Assembly (NCBI GenBank): GCA_003640385.1
Contig: RCAB01000238.1
Span: 1 to 64,000 of the forward strand
From: Setaria digitata
Lineage: Eukaryota; Nematoda; Chromadorea; Rhabditida; Setariidae
Direction of reading: 5' to 3'
DNA: 64,000 nucleotides
The notes beneath the pieces are model-generated. The model did no database searches. It saw only the letters and a list, made by a program, of their open reading frames with translations, and was not told where the DNA came from. The translations under genes were made by a program, and so were the position numbers. This document shows, piece by piece, positions 35,101 through 47,693 of this stretch (position 1 is its first letter; each line of letters opens with the position of its first letter).

Positions 35101-36809
35101 CCGTGTTCGCATGTAGGCCATGTATACCGCTCACATATGCCTTATGGTTTTGGAAAACTGTCCGGGAAACCAGTTATTTCAACTGTAAGTGTTCTTTCAT
35201 AAGTTTTTCTTGCAGAAAAATAATCTATAGTAGCATCTCTTTTAAAATTTATTTTAGAATATGCTCCGTGTTGTAAAAACATGGATGGATGAATATGACA
35301 AGTATTATTATATTCGAGAGCCATCGGCAAAGCATCGCTTACCTGGTGATATAAGCTCACAACTTGAGCTCAGGAAAAGACTTCATTGTAAATCCTTTAA
35401 GTGGTGAGTTTATTTGAGTATTTTAAGATTTAGAGAAAAAAATTCCGAATTTAATTTTTCACTTTCACTGTCACGCTACATCTGCTGTTGACTAGTTAAA
35501 GTATAGATAGCTCTTTGTATGAAACGAATTTATGTTCGGAGATTTTGGATTTCTAGTGTTTTCCTTCTCAAAATTTAAGGTATATGGAAAAAGTTGCTTA
35601 TGATGTGATTATATCTTATCCTCTTCCACCAGAAAATCACGTCTGGGGTGAAGCGAAAAATTATCGTACAGGTACTTACTTCTATTAGCTCTTTTTCCTT
35701 TTTTTTTTTTTTCATTCTTGCGTTGATATAGTAAACGATATTTAGCTGTTAAAGACGGTTGCGATATAAGTATAAATCGTTTTCAAGAAGTTTACATTTG
35801 CTTCCATACATTTTTTGTTTTTCTTTTTTTCTTTAGAAATCGGTTTCTTTAACTTTGATAATTATTATTTGATGGAGATTATATCTTTCTGAGATTCGGT
35901 GTCTTCTTATCAGCCTGGAGTTTCTTCATCCTTGTAAAGGGCATATAGAGTTGAATTCGTAAATCACTTATTCTCCTAAATTTATATTCCGTTGTTCAGG
36001 AAAGTGCATTGATACGATGGGCCGAGCTGTACCAGGCATTGTTGGTGCAACCCCATGCCATGGTTATGGTGGAAATCAGGTAAAATTGGTCGAAATTTTG
36101 TTTGTTTTTTTTTTCTCCTTCTGAAGGCATTTGAATTATTTAACCTAGAAAGCGTTTATTATACTGCTGAGAATGTTTTGTTATTCATGCTCTTTCACTT
36201 CTTAAAAGTATTCGGTTTAATAACTAATTTTTTTTTTCTTTTAAAGTTAATAAGATTGAACAAGAAAGGACAACTAACGCAGGGAGAATGGTGTATAACT
36301 CCGACGGATGGGAATTTAATTACTGGGTACTGCGTAAAAGGGACAGTTAGTGGACCGTTTGCCTATGACGAAGTGGGTTTTCTTTCTAATTTTCATTAGT
36401 GACAAAAATTGTTTTTCTATGCTTAAAGCTTTTGACCGAATTCCAGCAAAAAGTGCTGCATTTGGAGATACAACTAGTTTAGCTTTGCTGTTTACTGTGA
36501 GCTATCTGCTTTTTTCTTGTTCTGTAAGACTTTAAGAAAATTTTAAATCTTGTTTACCTTGGGATGAAATATAACATATGGATGTTATCCATTCATTCGT
36601 AAATGTGACATCATTATTCATTGTCTAAAGTTTTTTGCTTCTGAAATGATCTAGAAATTGTATATTTTCAGGAAAGCGAACAAATAACGGTCAATGGTTT
36701 ATGCCTCACAGCAGCTAAATCAATATCTAATTCAACATTATCAATGGAAGAATGTAATTCAAAAAATCAATGGCAGAAATGGAATTGGCGAGAAATCTAT
36801 ATTGATTGA
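32131..36809 (+). CDS. gly-7: Polypeptide N-acetylgalactosaminyltransferase, GALNT7/GLY-7 type
   Basis: Fifteen exons join in frame to 613 residues: 32131-32229, 32362-32420, 32509-32684, 32855-32990, 33160-33326, 33890-34097, 34446-34535, 34645-34734, 34830-34947, 35068-35184, 35258-35403, 35580-35671, 36000-36079, 36247-36372, 36672-36809 (TGA). It is a type II Golgi protein: a short cytoplasmic start, anchor [18 protein letters not shown], stem, GT-A catalytic domain ([13 protein letters not shown]..DxH motif DAH at 261-263; [10 protein letters not shown] at 371), then a C-terminal ricin-type lectin (KCIDTMG, GGNQLIRLN, QWQKW). It transfers GalNAc from UDP-GalNAc to Ser/Thr to start or extend mucin-type O-glycans. 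The segment [24 protein letters not shown] is the one typical of vertebrate GALNT7, which prefers already glycosylated peptides; subfamily assignment rests on that. Several introns are phase 2 next to Arg codons, as is common in this family. Confidence 0.92.
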
Positions 36810-38226
36810 TTAGCTGGCTAAGCTCCAACGGTTAACGGATTTCTGACAGTTGATCTTTTTCTCAAAGATTGCTATTAAGTTTACTGTAAGGCTGGTTAAG
36901 AAATCTCACGGATTTGTTATTGATATCTTTCACCGGAATCATTCAGGGAAAACTGAGTCTTTAAACGAAAAGAAAAGAATGAAGTACTACACAAGATTTT
37001 TTATTATTTGTTAAAAATGATTGATGATTACTGGTTCTGAAAGAAATGCCCTGTGACGTATTATTTATCTAGTGCTCAATTTTTGGTTAGGCATCCATAA
37101 CAACCTAAGTATTTCTTCATTTAATTTAAGAGGTTTAAGTTGGTAATTTTGTTTTTACAGTCATTTTGTTGGAAGACATCTGGGAATACTCATTCGTTTT
37201 CTTTTATCTATTTATACTGTTTCGTTCATGCAGTTTTTAAGGAAAATATTTATGAATTTCAGAAATGGTGTTTGGGCTTAGGCTTTCAACATTTATGATT
37301 CCAGTTTTTTGCTTATTCATTACGGTTATTCATGTAGGATATCTAGTGCTTCACTGTTTCTTGTATTTACGGTTTTTGGCTCTTTGGAGAATAACTGATA
37401 TTTTTTAGCAAAGACATACTGACTTGTTTCTTGATTATGTTCAGTTGAGAGAAGGGGTAAATCAAGTCGTGTGTTGTGATGAAAAGAGCAAAAAAAAAAC
37501 TTGTGAGGGAAACAAAAATAAATTGTCGATCGAGAGTCAAATGAATTATTCTGTGATCATAAAATAAATGTGATCTTCATTTTATCTTTTCACTGACTCT
37601 CCCCCAAGTTGTGTAAGACCTTTAAAACATTGATATCAAATTTGAATTTTCAATGTGCATTTTTTTTTTCTTTTAATGAAATATTAGGGCTTCACGGTCA
37701 CGAGTTTACGAACTTTTGTTTGTTAACACATCATTCTCTATGAACGCTTTTATCGATAATGTTTTGCTGAGGGGAAAGTTTTTTTGAGGGGAACGCTGAA
37801 ATAGCTAGTTCAAATTATGCAATAATTTATTTCATTTTCAGTTTCTGTTTATTTATAAGAGTGTTTATCCATTTTTCTTTTTCATGAAAAAGCTTTATCT
37901 TATAAAGGTTAAATGCTAGGGTTCAGGTTTCTTTTCTAAAAAGTTAAAGGTAGGAATTTATCATACCGTTCCAATAGACTTCTTATTAATCATCTATATA
38001 TCTGTCTGTTCAGGTTACTGAATGATTTAAGACGTAAATAAACATGTGCCTTATTTCGCCTTTCTTTGTTTTATGAAGTTTACGAACTTCTTGAAAAGTT
38101 CTCCACATTCAGAAAGTAATTTGTGTCTTATTTCTGCTTATTATAAAATACTAATATCTTATTGGTATTTTATAGATATTTTAAGATTTTCTTAGAGTAT
38201 CGAGATTCAGGAATTTTTGTTGTTGG
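36810..38226. other. Intergenic, nothing recognised
   Basis: T-rich spacer between the GALNT7 and SDR genes. No exon chain or repeat of note. Confidence 0.4.
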
Positions 38227-41200
38227 ATGGAAGGTTCTTTTGTAGAGTCGTTGACTATATTCGATTGTAAATGGATTTTCATTATTGCCGTTATAATTGC
38301 TCTCAGGTACTGATTTGTAATGTTCTTTCAACGCATGTCTTGGTTGGGATGGTGTCAGTTATCCTCGTATAACTAGATGTATAGCATTTACTGTTTTGCA
38401 GTATGCTTCTAATTTTCTTATGTCTAAGCAACGATTTTCTGTTAATTGTCAATCAGCTTTTATGGTCCTATGTTAGCTAATCCTTTTTGTTTAAGGTTTT
38501 ATTTCAAAGGCGCTCAGTTCAAAGAACGAAGTAGTGCTAAAGGCTTGGTGGTAGTTGTAACAGGTTGTAATTGTGGTATAGGAAAACAGATTGTACGGGA
38601 ACTGAATTTGCGTGGGGCTAAGGTATACATGCTGTGTCGGAGTGAAGATCGAGCTCGAAATGCTGCTGTTGAACTTGTTAAGGTTGGAAATAAAAATAAA
38701 TCCCGTTTATTAAAATTAATTACAGATTATGAATTTGGATGAGAAATATGAAATAAAGGTTTGGTATTCAATCATTTTCTCTCTTTTCATTTGCAAAGTA
38801 AATTAAATTTTCTTAACAGAACACATAGTTCGTTTTGGAGGAGGATAATGAATGTTACGCAACATTGAACTGAATCCATATATACGAAAGTAGTTGTTCT
38901 GTTACCCTCTAAGTCGATAGCAGATATTTTTGAAAAAAAAAAAAAAAAAAACATATTGATATATATATAATCAAATTGGAGCTGTTCTAACCAAATATTA
39001 TATAGCACTTTCCTTGTTCTCAGCTTGGTTGTGATCCGCAAAGATTGTTAATCAAATTAGTGGATCTTGCTAGGTTCAAATCAATCAAGGCAGCAGCAGC
39101 AGAAATCATCAGAGGTTTTTTTGTTCATTTTTCTATGTCATAATACCTTGAATTTTTTGCAAGTTCTTACGTTGAGTCTAATAAGCTGATAGCAGGCATC
39201 CTAAATCTTTAAGTGTCCATTTTCTAGCCTGTCTAATGTGTTTTTTCCACTACTGACTTGTAATGAATTCGGTTTTTTCACATCAATTCAACTTAAAAAT
39301 TTTATAAGATAGAATTCACTGGATATTGCATTAATGTTGTAGATGAGGATCATGTGGATATCTTAATCAATAATGCGGGCATAATGCTTTATCCAAAGTT
39401 CAAATTAACCGACGATGGTCATGAATTAGTTTGGCAGACGAATTATCTCGGTTCGTTATTGAAGTATGAAGAAAATAGTTTTCCTCTGAAATATTAAATC
39501 TGTTTTTTTTTTTTTAGAAGACCTCTATGTTTGCACCTTTGAATCTGTAACTGCAGGGAAATTTTATTCGTGATAAAATAGAGAGCGTCAAAGTTACCTA
39601 GAATTGTTCTTTTTAATTGAATAAGGAACTAGTTACTTTTGTGATATTTGAAAATTTGAAGGACAAAAACTTTTTTACATCTACTTATCTAGACTCACTA
39701 ATGATAAAAAAGACTAATATATTTGTAACTAGAAAGTTTTCTATTCCTGCGTCATCTTTTTCCCTTTTTGTTTTCAATTTTGTTATTACCAAAGGAGCTT
39801 TATATTCTTAATGGCATAACATATGATATATTTTCCTTTTCTAATCTCTCTTGTGTTTATACTGAATGTGGAGAAATTCACTTGGTTGATTGGTCAACTA
39901 TCCATTTTTGCCTCAGTATATGAGAATACTTTTGTAACTGTTTAAATGAAAAGTGTTCTTAAAGATGTTTAACATTTACCATTCAAATGACATTGATATT
40001 AGGTGCAACATTTCCAGGACATTTTCTGCTCACTGAATTACTTTTACCTCTTCTTCGAGCTGCTCCAGCTGCACGCATTGTTAACGTTTCTGCTCTTGCT
40101 CATTTCTATGCTGATCCAATTGATTTTCTCTTGATTGATCGCAGAGAAGGTTGGGATTCGAGACAGTCATATTCGAAATCGAAACTTGCGATGGTATGCA
40201 TTATGTTTTTTTGCTGTAAATGAAAATTTCAAGTTTTGCCAGATTATTTGTCTAATTTTATGATTTTTCAAGGTAATGCATGCGTTTGAGTTAACTAAAC
40301 GGTTACGGGCTTCTGAGGGATCGAATGTTACAATAAATGCGTGCCATCCTGGTCTATGCAATACGCGGCTGATGCGTTATACACCTTTAGCACTAAAACC
40401 ACTGAACTATCTCACTGCTCCGTTTAGGTTTATTTTATACTTCATTTCAAGCCATCTTAATTTTTATCATCAGAATTAGGAGTCGGCCTGCTTTAAATTG
40501 GCAGTGGCAAAAAAGCATTTTGCAGCTATTTTTGCATTCTTTTTCCACCAGGATTTTAAGCATTGCTTTGATGATTTAAGTACCATTGTATTTTATTTAT
40601 ACTCTTTGAGAATATGGTTCTTATTTACTTTTAACCTTCTGTCCATAAACAGAATTCAATCATATTTTCTCGGAAACTTGAGTGTTCCCAGTCAATAATA
40701 AGAAGTCGATTTTTTATTTCGAAAAAGCTCAGTGCTATTTCAATCGTTTTTATTCGCAATCTTTTTTAGATGGTATTTGTTAAAAACTCCTAAGGATGGT
40801 GCCCAAACTCCCCTTTTTTTGGCTTTATCGAAAACTGTGGCAGGATCTTCAGGACTCTATTACAGGTATTAGAAATATTAAGCTAGTTTTAAAAAGTTCT
40901 CTTCAATCCAAATTATTATTCACATGTCTCTTAATAATTTTAAGATAAATCACAATGATTTTTAATGATATTATAAAGTATTAATATAATCTATAATAGT
41001 AGGTTATCACCTAGCAACAAACATAGCTTGATACTATGGAAGTCTAAAACGATTATTCAGTTTGATGCTATTTTTTCGTTTTAACAAACTTTTTTCTGCG
41101 CTTCGTATAAGTAAAAAAAATGCTAAATTAAAAAGAGGTGCAACTTTTTTTTTTCAGTGAATGTGCACGAAAACCATGCATTGAAATAGTAGATTGGGAA

Positions 41201-41272
41201 AAAAAATGTGCCGCATTGTATGATTTCTCATTGCATGCTACCGGTCTTGATGAGAGTGGTGTAAAAGCTTGA
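38227..41272 (+). CDS. Short-chain dehydrogenase/reductase, retinol-dehydrogenase-like, with altered active site
   Basis: Eight exons give 340 residues, all junctions in frame: 38227-38306, 38496-38682, 39024-39114, 39343-39450, 40003-40193, 40273-40427, 40770-40865, 41158-41272 (TGA). An N-terminal membrane anchor (WIFIIAVIIAL) is followed by LRFYFKGAQF, the layout of microsomal RDH11-14-type enzymes. Cofactor motif TGCNCGIG (49-56), structural NNAG (129-132), and Tyr/Lys of the active site YSKSK (Tyr212, Lys216) are present; so are HPGLCNTRL and the late KTPKDGAQT. The conserved NVSSxAH motif reads NVSALAH, so the usual catalytic Ser is Ala (codon 40092-40094). The role would be NADP(H)-dependent oxidation or reduction of retinoid, steroid or lipid alcohols in the ER; with the Ser lost, activity may be reduced or specialised. 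Confidence 0.88.
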
Positions 41273-43781
41273 TCAAAATATTATTGATTATGGAAAATCA
41301 ACTCTTGACATATGTTTCAAGATATATATTTTCCCTATTAAAGTTATAATTTGGAAAAGAGCAGAATAACAGGAGAAAAAAAGGGAGGATTCACTGCAGG
41401 AAAAATTAGATTAATTTCAGGATATGATTTTCTTCTGCAAAAAAATCTATAATTCCCGTAAATGCCATGGATTTTTTGTTAACATTGTAAAATTCAAAAA
41501 TTTTATGTAAGTGCTTCCATATTTATCCCTCGCTTTAATATATCTTTTTTGAGAATATTGGTTTTGAACCCTTATCAAAAATTTTTCCATTTTTTGCAAA
41601 TTTTCCTTTTAGCTTGCCCAAGGAGAATGGTCCTTTAACCGTGATTTTTATCGAATGTAGTTTGGTTATATAAACTATAAGTTATGAACTCGCCATACTC
41701 AGTCGTAATTTTTTGGAAATTCAATTTTATGAGCTTGATTCATCCTTCTTTTCTCCTTAAAAAATTACTGATGCTTATACTTTTTCCTTTTTTTTTCCTT
41801 TAAATATTTTTTCAACTTCGTTGTTTTTGAGATGCTGATTTATCTTGTATTTATAATTCTTCATCTATTTTCTATTAGAATTGTTCCGTTCTTTCACTGC
41901 TTTATCTCTGTTTGTTTTCAGCTTTATGCACTTTACCCCATATGTTATTGCTGATTTGGTTCAACTGTATTTCTGATTTTATAAGTGCATTGTTTCAACG
42001 CATAATATCGAGATTTTATTATAATAGGTAATATTAAAACTATGTACAAAATTATAATTGATGGGAAGAAAAATTGCTGAAATTTGTGCATTTAGGTGAA
42101 GATTGTCTGTCATTCCTAGATTGATCCACTTTCTAAAACATCCAGATTATTATTGCGTTTCCTAACTAAATTGTTTTATGTTTTGGTGTCTATATAATAT
42201 ATATATATATTCTTATGAAGATTTGGTGTCTAAAATGGTGGCATGTTTTTCTATCCCATTTGGCAATTAAAGAAAATGCCATATACACATTTATTATATG
42301 TTAGAGAACGAATTTGTACAATCCAACAAATGCAAATTTATGTTTTGCTTACTACTAGTAAAACTATGCTGCTATCAGTAACTATTGGAGCATGAGAGAT
42401 AGGTCAAGAAGAAAATCTGAAGGCCGCTTTTGTTGCAGGAATGGTTTATTTCATTTCCCTGATTGGCATGCCACAACTCTTATAGGTATGGTGGCAAGGA
42501 AATGAGGCACTGATCCAGAAATGTGAATGGATTTTAACAATTAATTTGCAGTTAGATGTAATGAAATCCTCAACTTTTGCCAATCCTGCCTTGCAAGATT
42601 GGCTGAATTGTGTCGCAGTGAAAATGTCTAAGATTCCTGAACGGTGAAACGTGAAGCAGGATTAGTGATTCTAGTAAGTACAAAGAAGCATCCACTAGCA
42701 CCATGGATAAAAAATTGTGTTTTAAAAAATGATGTGTACGGGTTCGAGTAGTTAGCTGCATGCCAAATTTCTCGGAATTCAATGGCGACATTTGGAGTTG
42801 CAATTCAATTCTCTCCGCTTATTTGTTCAGATTTCGTTCCAGAATTCTTTATGTCTACATCAGAGCGGTATCGGATTTCAGCAGAGTCTGCAATTAATAC
42901 TTCTGTCGAGAAGTAACCCTTGTCAAATTTAGAAAGAAATGATTTCCTATGGCTGGGGACCGTTTTGCATATCTATAAAAAACGAAAAACTATTGGATTA
43001 ATTTCCGAATCAGTGAGAAATTATGAATCTTTTCGGTTTTCCACGAAAATGGAAAAATTATTTTTTGATTGCAAGTAAAAGACTAGGAAATTGAGAAGTG
43101 CACAGATTTGTTAAATTTAGGAATCCAAAAGATTTTGTTCCAAAATTTTCAGCCTCATAAATTTGAATGAAAGTAAGCGAACCTAATTAAAAGCTAGTAC
43201 TTAGTTGTAGATCTTACATGTTAGCAAATCTCAACCTATTTATTTTCGAACAACAAAAGTGCGACCATATAAATTTCTTATTTAGCAATTCAATAGCAAT
43301 TAAACAAAGGTACTTCGGACTGCTTACTTCTTATATACGTAATTCGTATACCTTAATCGGCAATATTGTTCCTATTAAGTTCACCATGAACCCTATGCCA
43401 ATCACTAAAGCCAACCGCTCCCGGATAATAATAAACCTCCATAATCTGAAAAATTACAATTGATATTTTCTTGTCTTGTGTTTGAATAACTAGTGCAGTT
43501 GGTTTAACCCTAAACCTTCGCATAATTTATTTTGTGCATCGTTCCCTTCTCTCTCTTTCCAAGTTGTCAAATTAGACAAATAGGACAGACAGTTAGTCTT
43601 ACAATAACTTGGATAAAATTATATAAAACTTCTAAAACATTTTTTATTTTGTGAACAAGCAGTTGTATATTTTTACAAGACCCTACTGATCTTACCAAAC
43701 TGCTCTTCGATTATTTATTCTCACTACAAAGTGAATATTTAAAAAAAGTATGTAGAGTAAATTTGAAAATAATGAGAATTA
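41273..43781. other. Intergenic, no gene recognised
   Basis: AT-rich; a slightly GC-richer patch at 42400-42850 is open on the minus strand for 77 codons but lacks splice context and familiar motifs. Otherwise only A/T runs. Confidence 0.4.
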
Positions 43782-44427
43782 TCAGGTACGAACCCAATGT
43801 TTGTGGGAATCACGTGATATAATTTTTCTTGGGGATTTGGAATAACGGTTTCCTGGAAATTCGACAAATAACGTCCAAAAGCCCTTTCGTTTTGCCTGCA
43901 AATTAAAATTTGCATTCCTAGCAGTGGAATTCAAGATGAATAATTTGACATCTATGCATTTCTAAATCTGACAAAATGATTTTACGAGTTAAAAGGGTGA
44001 AAGCGAAGTGGTAAATTTGCTCAAAAATTACCTTGCTCTCAGTTTGTAATGATGTGAAAAGAATAAATACGTTACTATACTTATGGCTAATATATATATA
44101 TATATCAATATATCAGTCTGATCTGAAAGTTTTGAAATATTTTTTAAAACAGAACTCATTTCAATTAAATTTATATAAGCTTACTTCATAAGTTTTTGTA
44201 AACACATCACCAGGTGCAACAAAGAAATCGACCGTATTTCCAACACCGTTGAGGCGGAAAAATTTAGCTTCTGTGACATTATGATTGCGAACGGAAAGAG
44301 TCAAATTAAAGCGTTTTTGATAATAGCGCCTGTACCTCTTCGACGAACACAACGAATCGCAGAGTATAAGTTGAAGAATGAGCAAAAGTCTCAGGGCTCG
44401 TAGAAGTGCTGAACACATATGCTGCAT
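43782..44427 (-). CDS. Small secreted protein of unknown family
   Basis: Two minus-strand exons, 44185-44427 and 43782-43895 (TGA), joined in phase 0 across GAA|gtaagc and a tttgcag acceptor, encode 118 residues. The first ~25 residues form a signal peptide (LLRALRLLLILQLIL), better from the second Met (44418). A very basic stretch follows (SSKRYRRYYQKR), then an NVT glycosylation sequon, a segment that looks like a small beta-sandwich (FFRLNGVGNTVDFFVAPGD, FWTLFVEFPG), and a Lys/Arg-rich C-terminus ending WVRT. No cysteine pairs remain after the signal region, so it is not a DB, TIL or transthyretin-like protein by motif. I do not recognise the family. It may be a nematode-specific secreted protein. 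Confidence 0.6.
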
Positions 44428-47400
44428 TAATTAATGGAACTTTGTGGCGGATTGATCCTATAAAAGATAGTTGTATGCCAATAAATAAGAAAAAATAACT
44501 AATCAAAGGTTGTAAATTTTTTTTGTTCTTGAATTAATGATTAATCAATCTTACTTTTCGAAATTTATTCATTGGTTTGAGCAATTTTTCAGCAAACTAA
44601 AATACTAACTGCAATTAACCCCTTGCTGCTTCTTTGTCTCTATCTTGATCAGTACTAATTTCAAAAAAAAAAAAAAAAAAACTTCGAAAATTGAAATTTC
44701 ACGCTACAAATAGGCCAGCAATTAATGTAAATCTAACAAAATTTTATAAAATGATTGCAAAAAGTATAAAGCGAAGTCTGCAACCAAATAAATAGTAGAG
44801 AAAATTTTTCTCAGTCGGAATAAACAACCAGTTAAGTAAAATAGTAAAATGAATGAATAATAAAAGTTGAGACGAAAATTGTTTAAGGCTAAATTAGCCA
44901 ATGAAATAATAAATTCCAAGATTTATAAGTGATCTGCATTTTTTGCATTGAAAAACACGGATTCATTAAAAATTAATTTCATCAAAAAATCTCGATGAAA
45001 GCGACAAAATTTTGAAGTGTTTTATGGTTTAATTGTTTCAAAGAGTGCTTTATTTTCAGCTGTACAATATTATACCGATCTGATTTTCACTGTATGAACA
45101 TAATGAGTTGTGATTTGTTCCACTCTAAGATACTTGCCTCTCTTTATCATAAAACTGAAGTCGCTAGAATTAAAAAAACCTCGTTTCAATTAATGAAGGG
45201 TGGCAGATTTATGTTAAAACTTACTTTCATCGCTATTTTTGGGAAGCAAATTCATCTTAAAAGCTTGAACTTGAAATCATCAATTTTAGAACAGCATCCC
45301 ACTTATTTAATCAAAGTGACTACATATTTCTGTCGCTTTTTTTAAGCTTTTTTTTTTTCAATTTCGTTCAAATTTTAAACTGAAAAGAAGCTCAAACAGC
45401 AATCTTGTAAGGTTCTCAAGATTTTTCAACAAATTTTCGTATTCCATGAAATTTCAGTTATCTGTCTATTTGGTAAATCATTTAAAAGCGAAAAGAAAAA
45501 ATCCGAAAAAAAACTTTTTATTTTCTTTTTTTTTTCTCAAAAAACATTTTTTCAGTGAATGGTATAAAGTAAGCTTCCTTTAACAAACAAAAAGATTTCG
45601 AAAAAAAATCGTTTTGAAAATCAACTGCCAATGTTAATCAAAGAAATCGGAAATGAGAACTGAAAGCAGTAAAAGAACTTCAACTGTTCCGCCGTTCAAC
45701 TGTATGATTTCAAAGAAATTTATGTAAATAAATGTAAATTCAAGAAATAAAACTTGGATAAATATACTGGTAAGAGTCTATTTGGTATTTAAGGAAAAAA
45801 AGAGCAATAATCATATAGTTGGAAGACATAACCTTACCTTTTCTTTTTTTTTTTAATTGCTACTTAATTTTTCAGTTAGCTTTTATCACTTTCTCGTTCC
45901 AATTGTATCATCCAAACAAAAAGTTTGCATAACCATAAACTTTTCAGTTCTTGTGAAATGAGAGAAACAGTAATAAAATTATTCAGATGACAGCGGGTAT
46001 CAGCATCATTAAATAAATTTTCGTTAGATATGAATCCATATTGATCACAATTATTCCACAGCTAATCTTGATCAAACTAGTGCCTAAATATCAAACGACA
46101 TGCAGAAATAGATAATAAATGAATTTAAACATTTCCGAAGCTTCTTTGTTTGTCAAAAAAAACGGATAAAATATCTATATATATACACAAAAAAATAAAA
46201 AAATATGTATATATATAAGAAAAAAAAACAAGAAATATGTATATATATATACATATTTCTTGTTAACCGTTAACTAAATTTTTAAACAAAATTATCATCA
46301 TCTTTTAGGAATACTGTGGTTTCTTTTTTTTTTTCTGCTAAAATTATTTATGATCAATTATCACTTAATTCATCAAAGATGAACTATGTTGAGAAAAATA
46401 AGATCGTTTCGAGAAAATTCGCTTTTAAACTTTAATCAAAGATAAATTTATGCATTCATCGAATCTACCGCAAGAAATTTATTTTCGTTAATACAATAAT
46501 TTTCATTTAATCAAAATAAGAAGCACAGAATGAACGAATGAACCACAATATTATTTAATAAATCGGTATTGAAACTAGAAAGATTAATAAACAACAAGTT
46601 CTAAAAAGAAGTCCAAAGCTCAATTGTCTCCACCTCAATTAATTTACAAGTTCATTAATTCTCATTTATATTTGCCTTATTTTTCCATTAAAACTCTCTC
46701 CCTCTCTCTCTCATTCATTTTTATTAAGATGGCAAAAAAAAGTCGACTACTTATACATTAATTAATTAATTCATTTATTTTTAAAGTTTCGTCTAATTTC
46801 TCTACAACAATCTTAAGAACTAAAGTTCGTACTTAATATCCTTCTAGAAACAATTCTTCTCAATTAACACCTTCATTCCAACATATTTGTCCGTACAGTA
46901 ATATCCTTCTGAGTTTTCACTTTCACTCTGAATTCATTGAGAAATAACTTTTTAATACGAATAAAACTGCTCCAAAAACGAATTGATTGCGTCAAACGAC
47001 TAGAAATTTCCGTTGACAAAAACGACGAAATGTCGTCTTTTAAAGAAAACAAAAAAAAAAAAAAAAGGAAGGATATGACGTCTTCATTACATATATATAT
47101 ATATGTACATCATTTATATTCATATATAATTTTTTTTTTTGAGAAATATTAGCTATTTTGTTGAAATTAATGCTAAAACAATAGATTGCTATTTTTTTTA
47201 GATTTAAATTAAAAATATTGTTTTTTCTACATTTTTAATATAATTTAATAAAATTAATATATAAGAAGTTATGAGAAGAGATGTGAAATATATGAAGTAT
47301 TATAAAAGTTAATTTAATCTTTTCTTCTTTTATTTCCAAAAGTAGAACAGTAGCATGCATTAGAATTGATTAATTGCTAATCTGACTCATGTCTACTGTA

Positions 47401-47693
47401 TACCCCTGATTTCTTAGAGGAAAAGAAATTTTTAGTTAACTTCAAACTGAGTTTGTCCTCTGTTCTATTTATTTTTTGATTTTTTGGTTTTAATACTGCA
47501 AAGCAAAAAAATTGTGATAAGAGTGGCTTATGCAAAAAAAAAAAAATATAAATCGAGAATTAAATTCGAAGCTATTTCACTTCTTGCCTTTTCCGTATTA
47601 TTAAAGCTTGCTATTTGTGAACTAGACGAAAACGATTCGCCTTGCAGCAGTTAGATTAGTTTATCCGATGTGAAGTTTAGTTAGTCTGAAATC
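44428..47693. other. Low-complexity AT-rich interval
   Basis: Dominated by A/T homopolymers and (AT)n tracts, plus a CT run at 46691-46709. Apart from the palindrome listed separately nothing is recognised. The short open frames show no splice context. Confidence 0.45.
46227..46264. repeat. Perfect 38-bp palindrome with AT core
   Basis: The arms read aacaagaaatatgtatata and its exact reverse complement, with no loop. The sequence just before (46169-46220) repeats the atatgtatatatat motif imperfectly. A candidate hairpin or cruciform, or a small foldback repeat. Confidence 0.9.

Noticed and set aside
36413..36530. Open stretch in the penultimate GALNT7 intron as an alternative exon
   Set aside because: After the possible acceptor (ttccag) the frame that would continue the lectin domain is not kept, and the annotated exons align with GALNT7 without it.
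44306..44506. 66-codon minus-strand frame overlapping the small secreted protein
   Set aside because: It is out of frame with the exon that has a signal peptide, a good donor and a phase-matched second exon.
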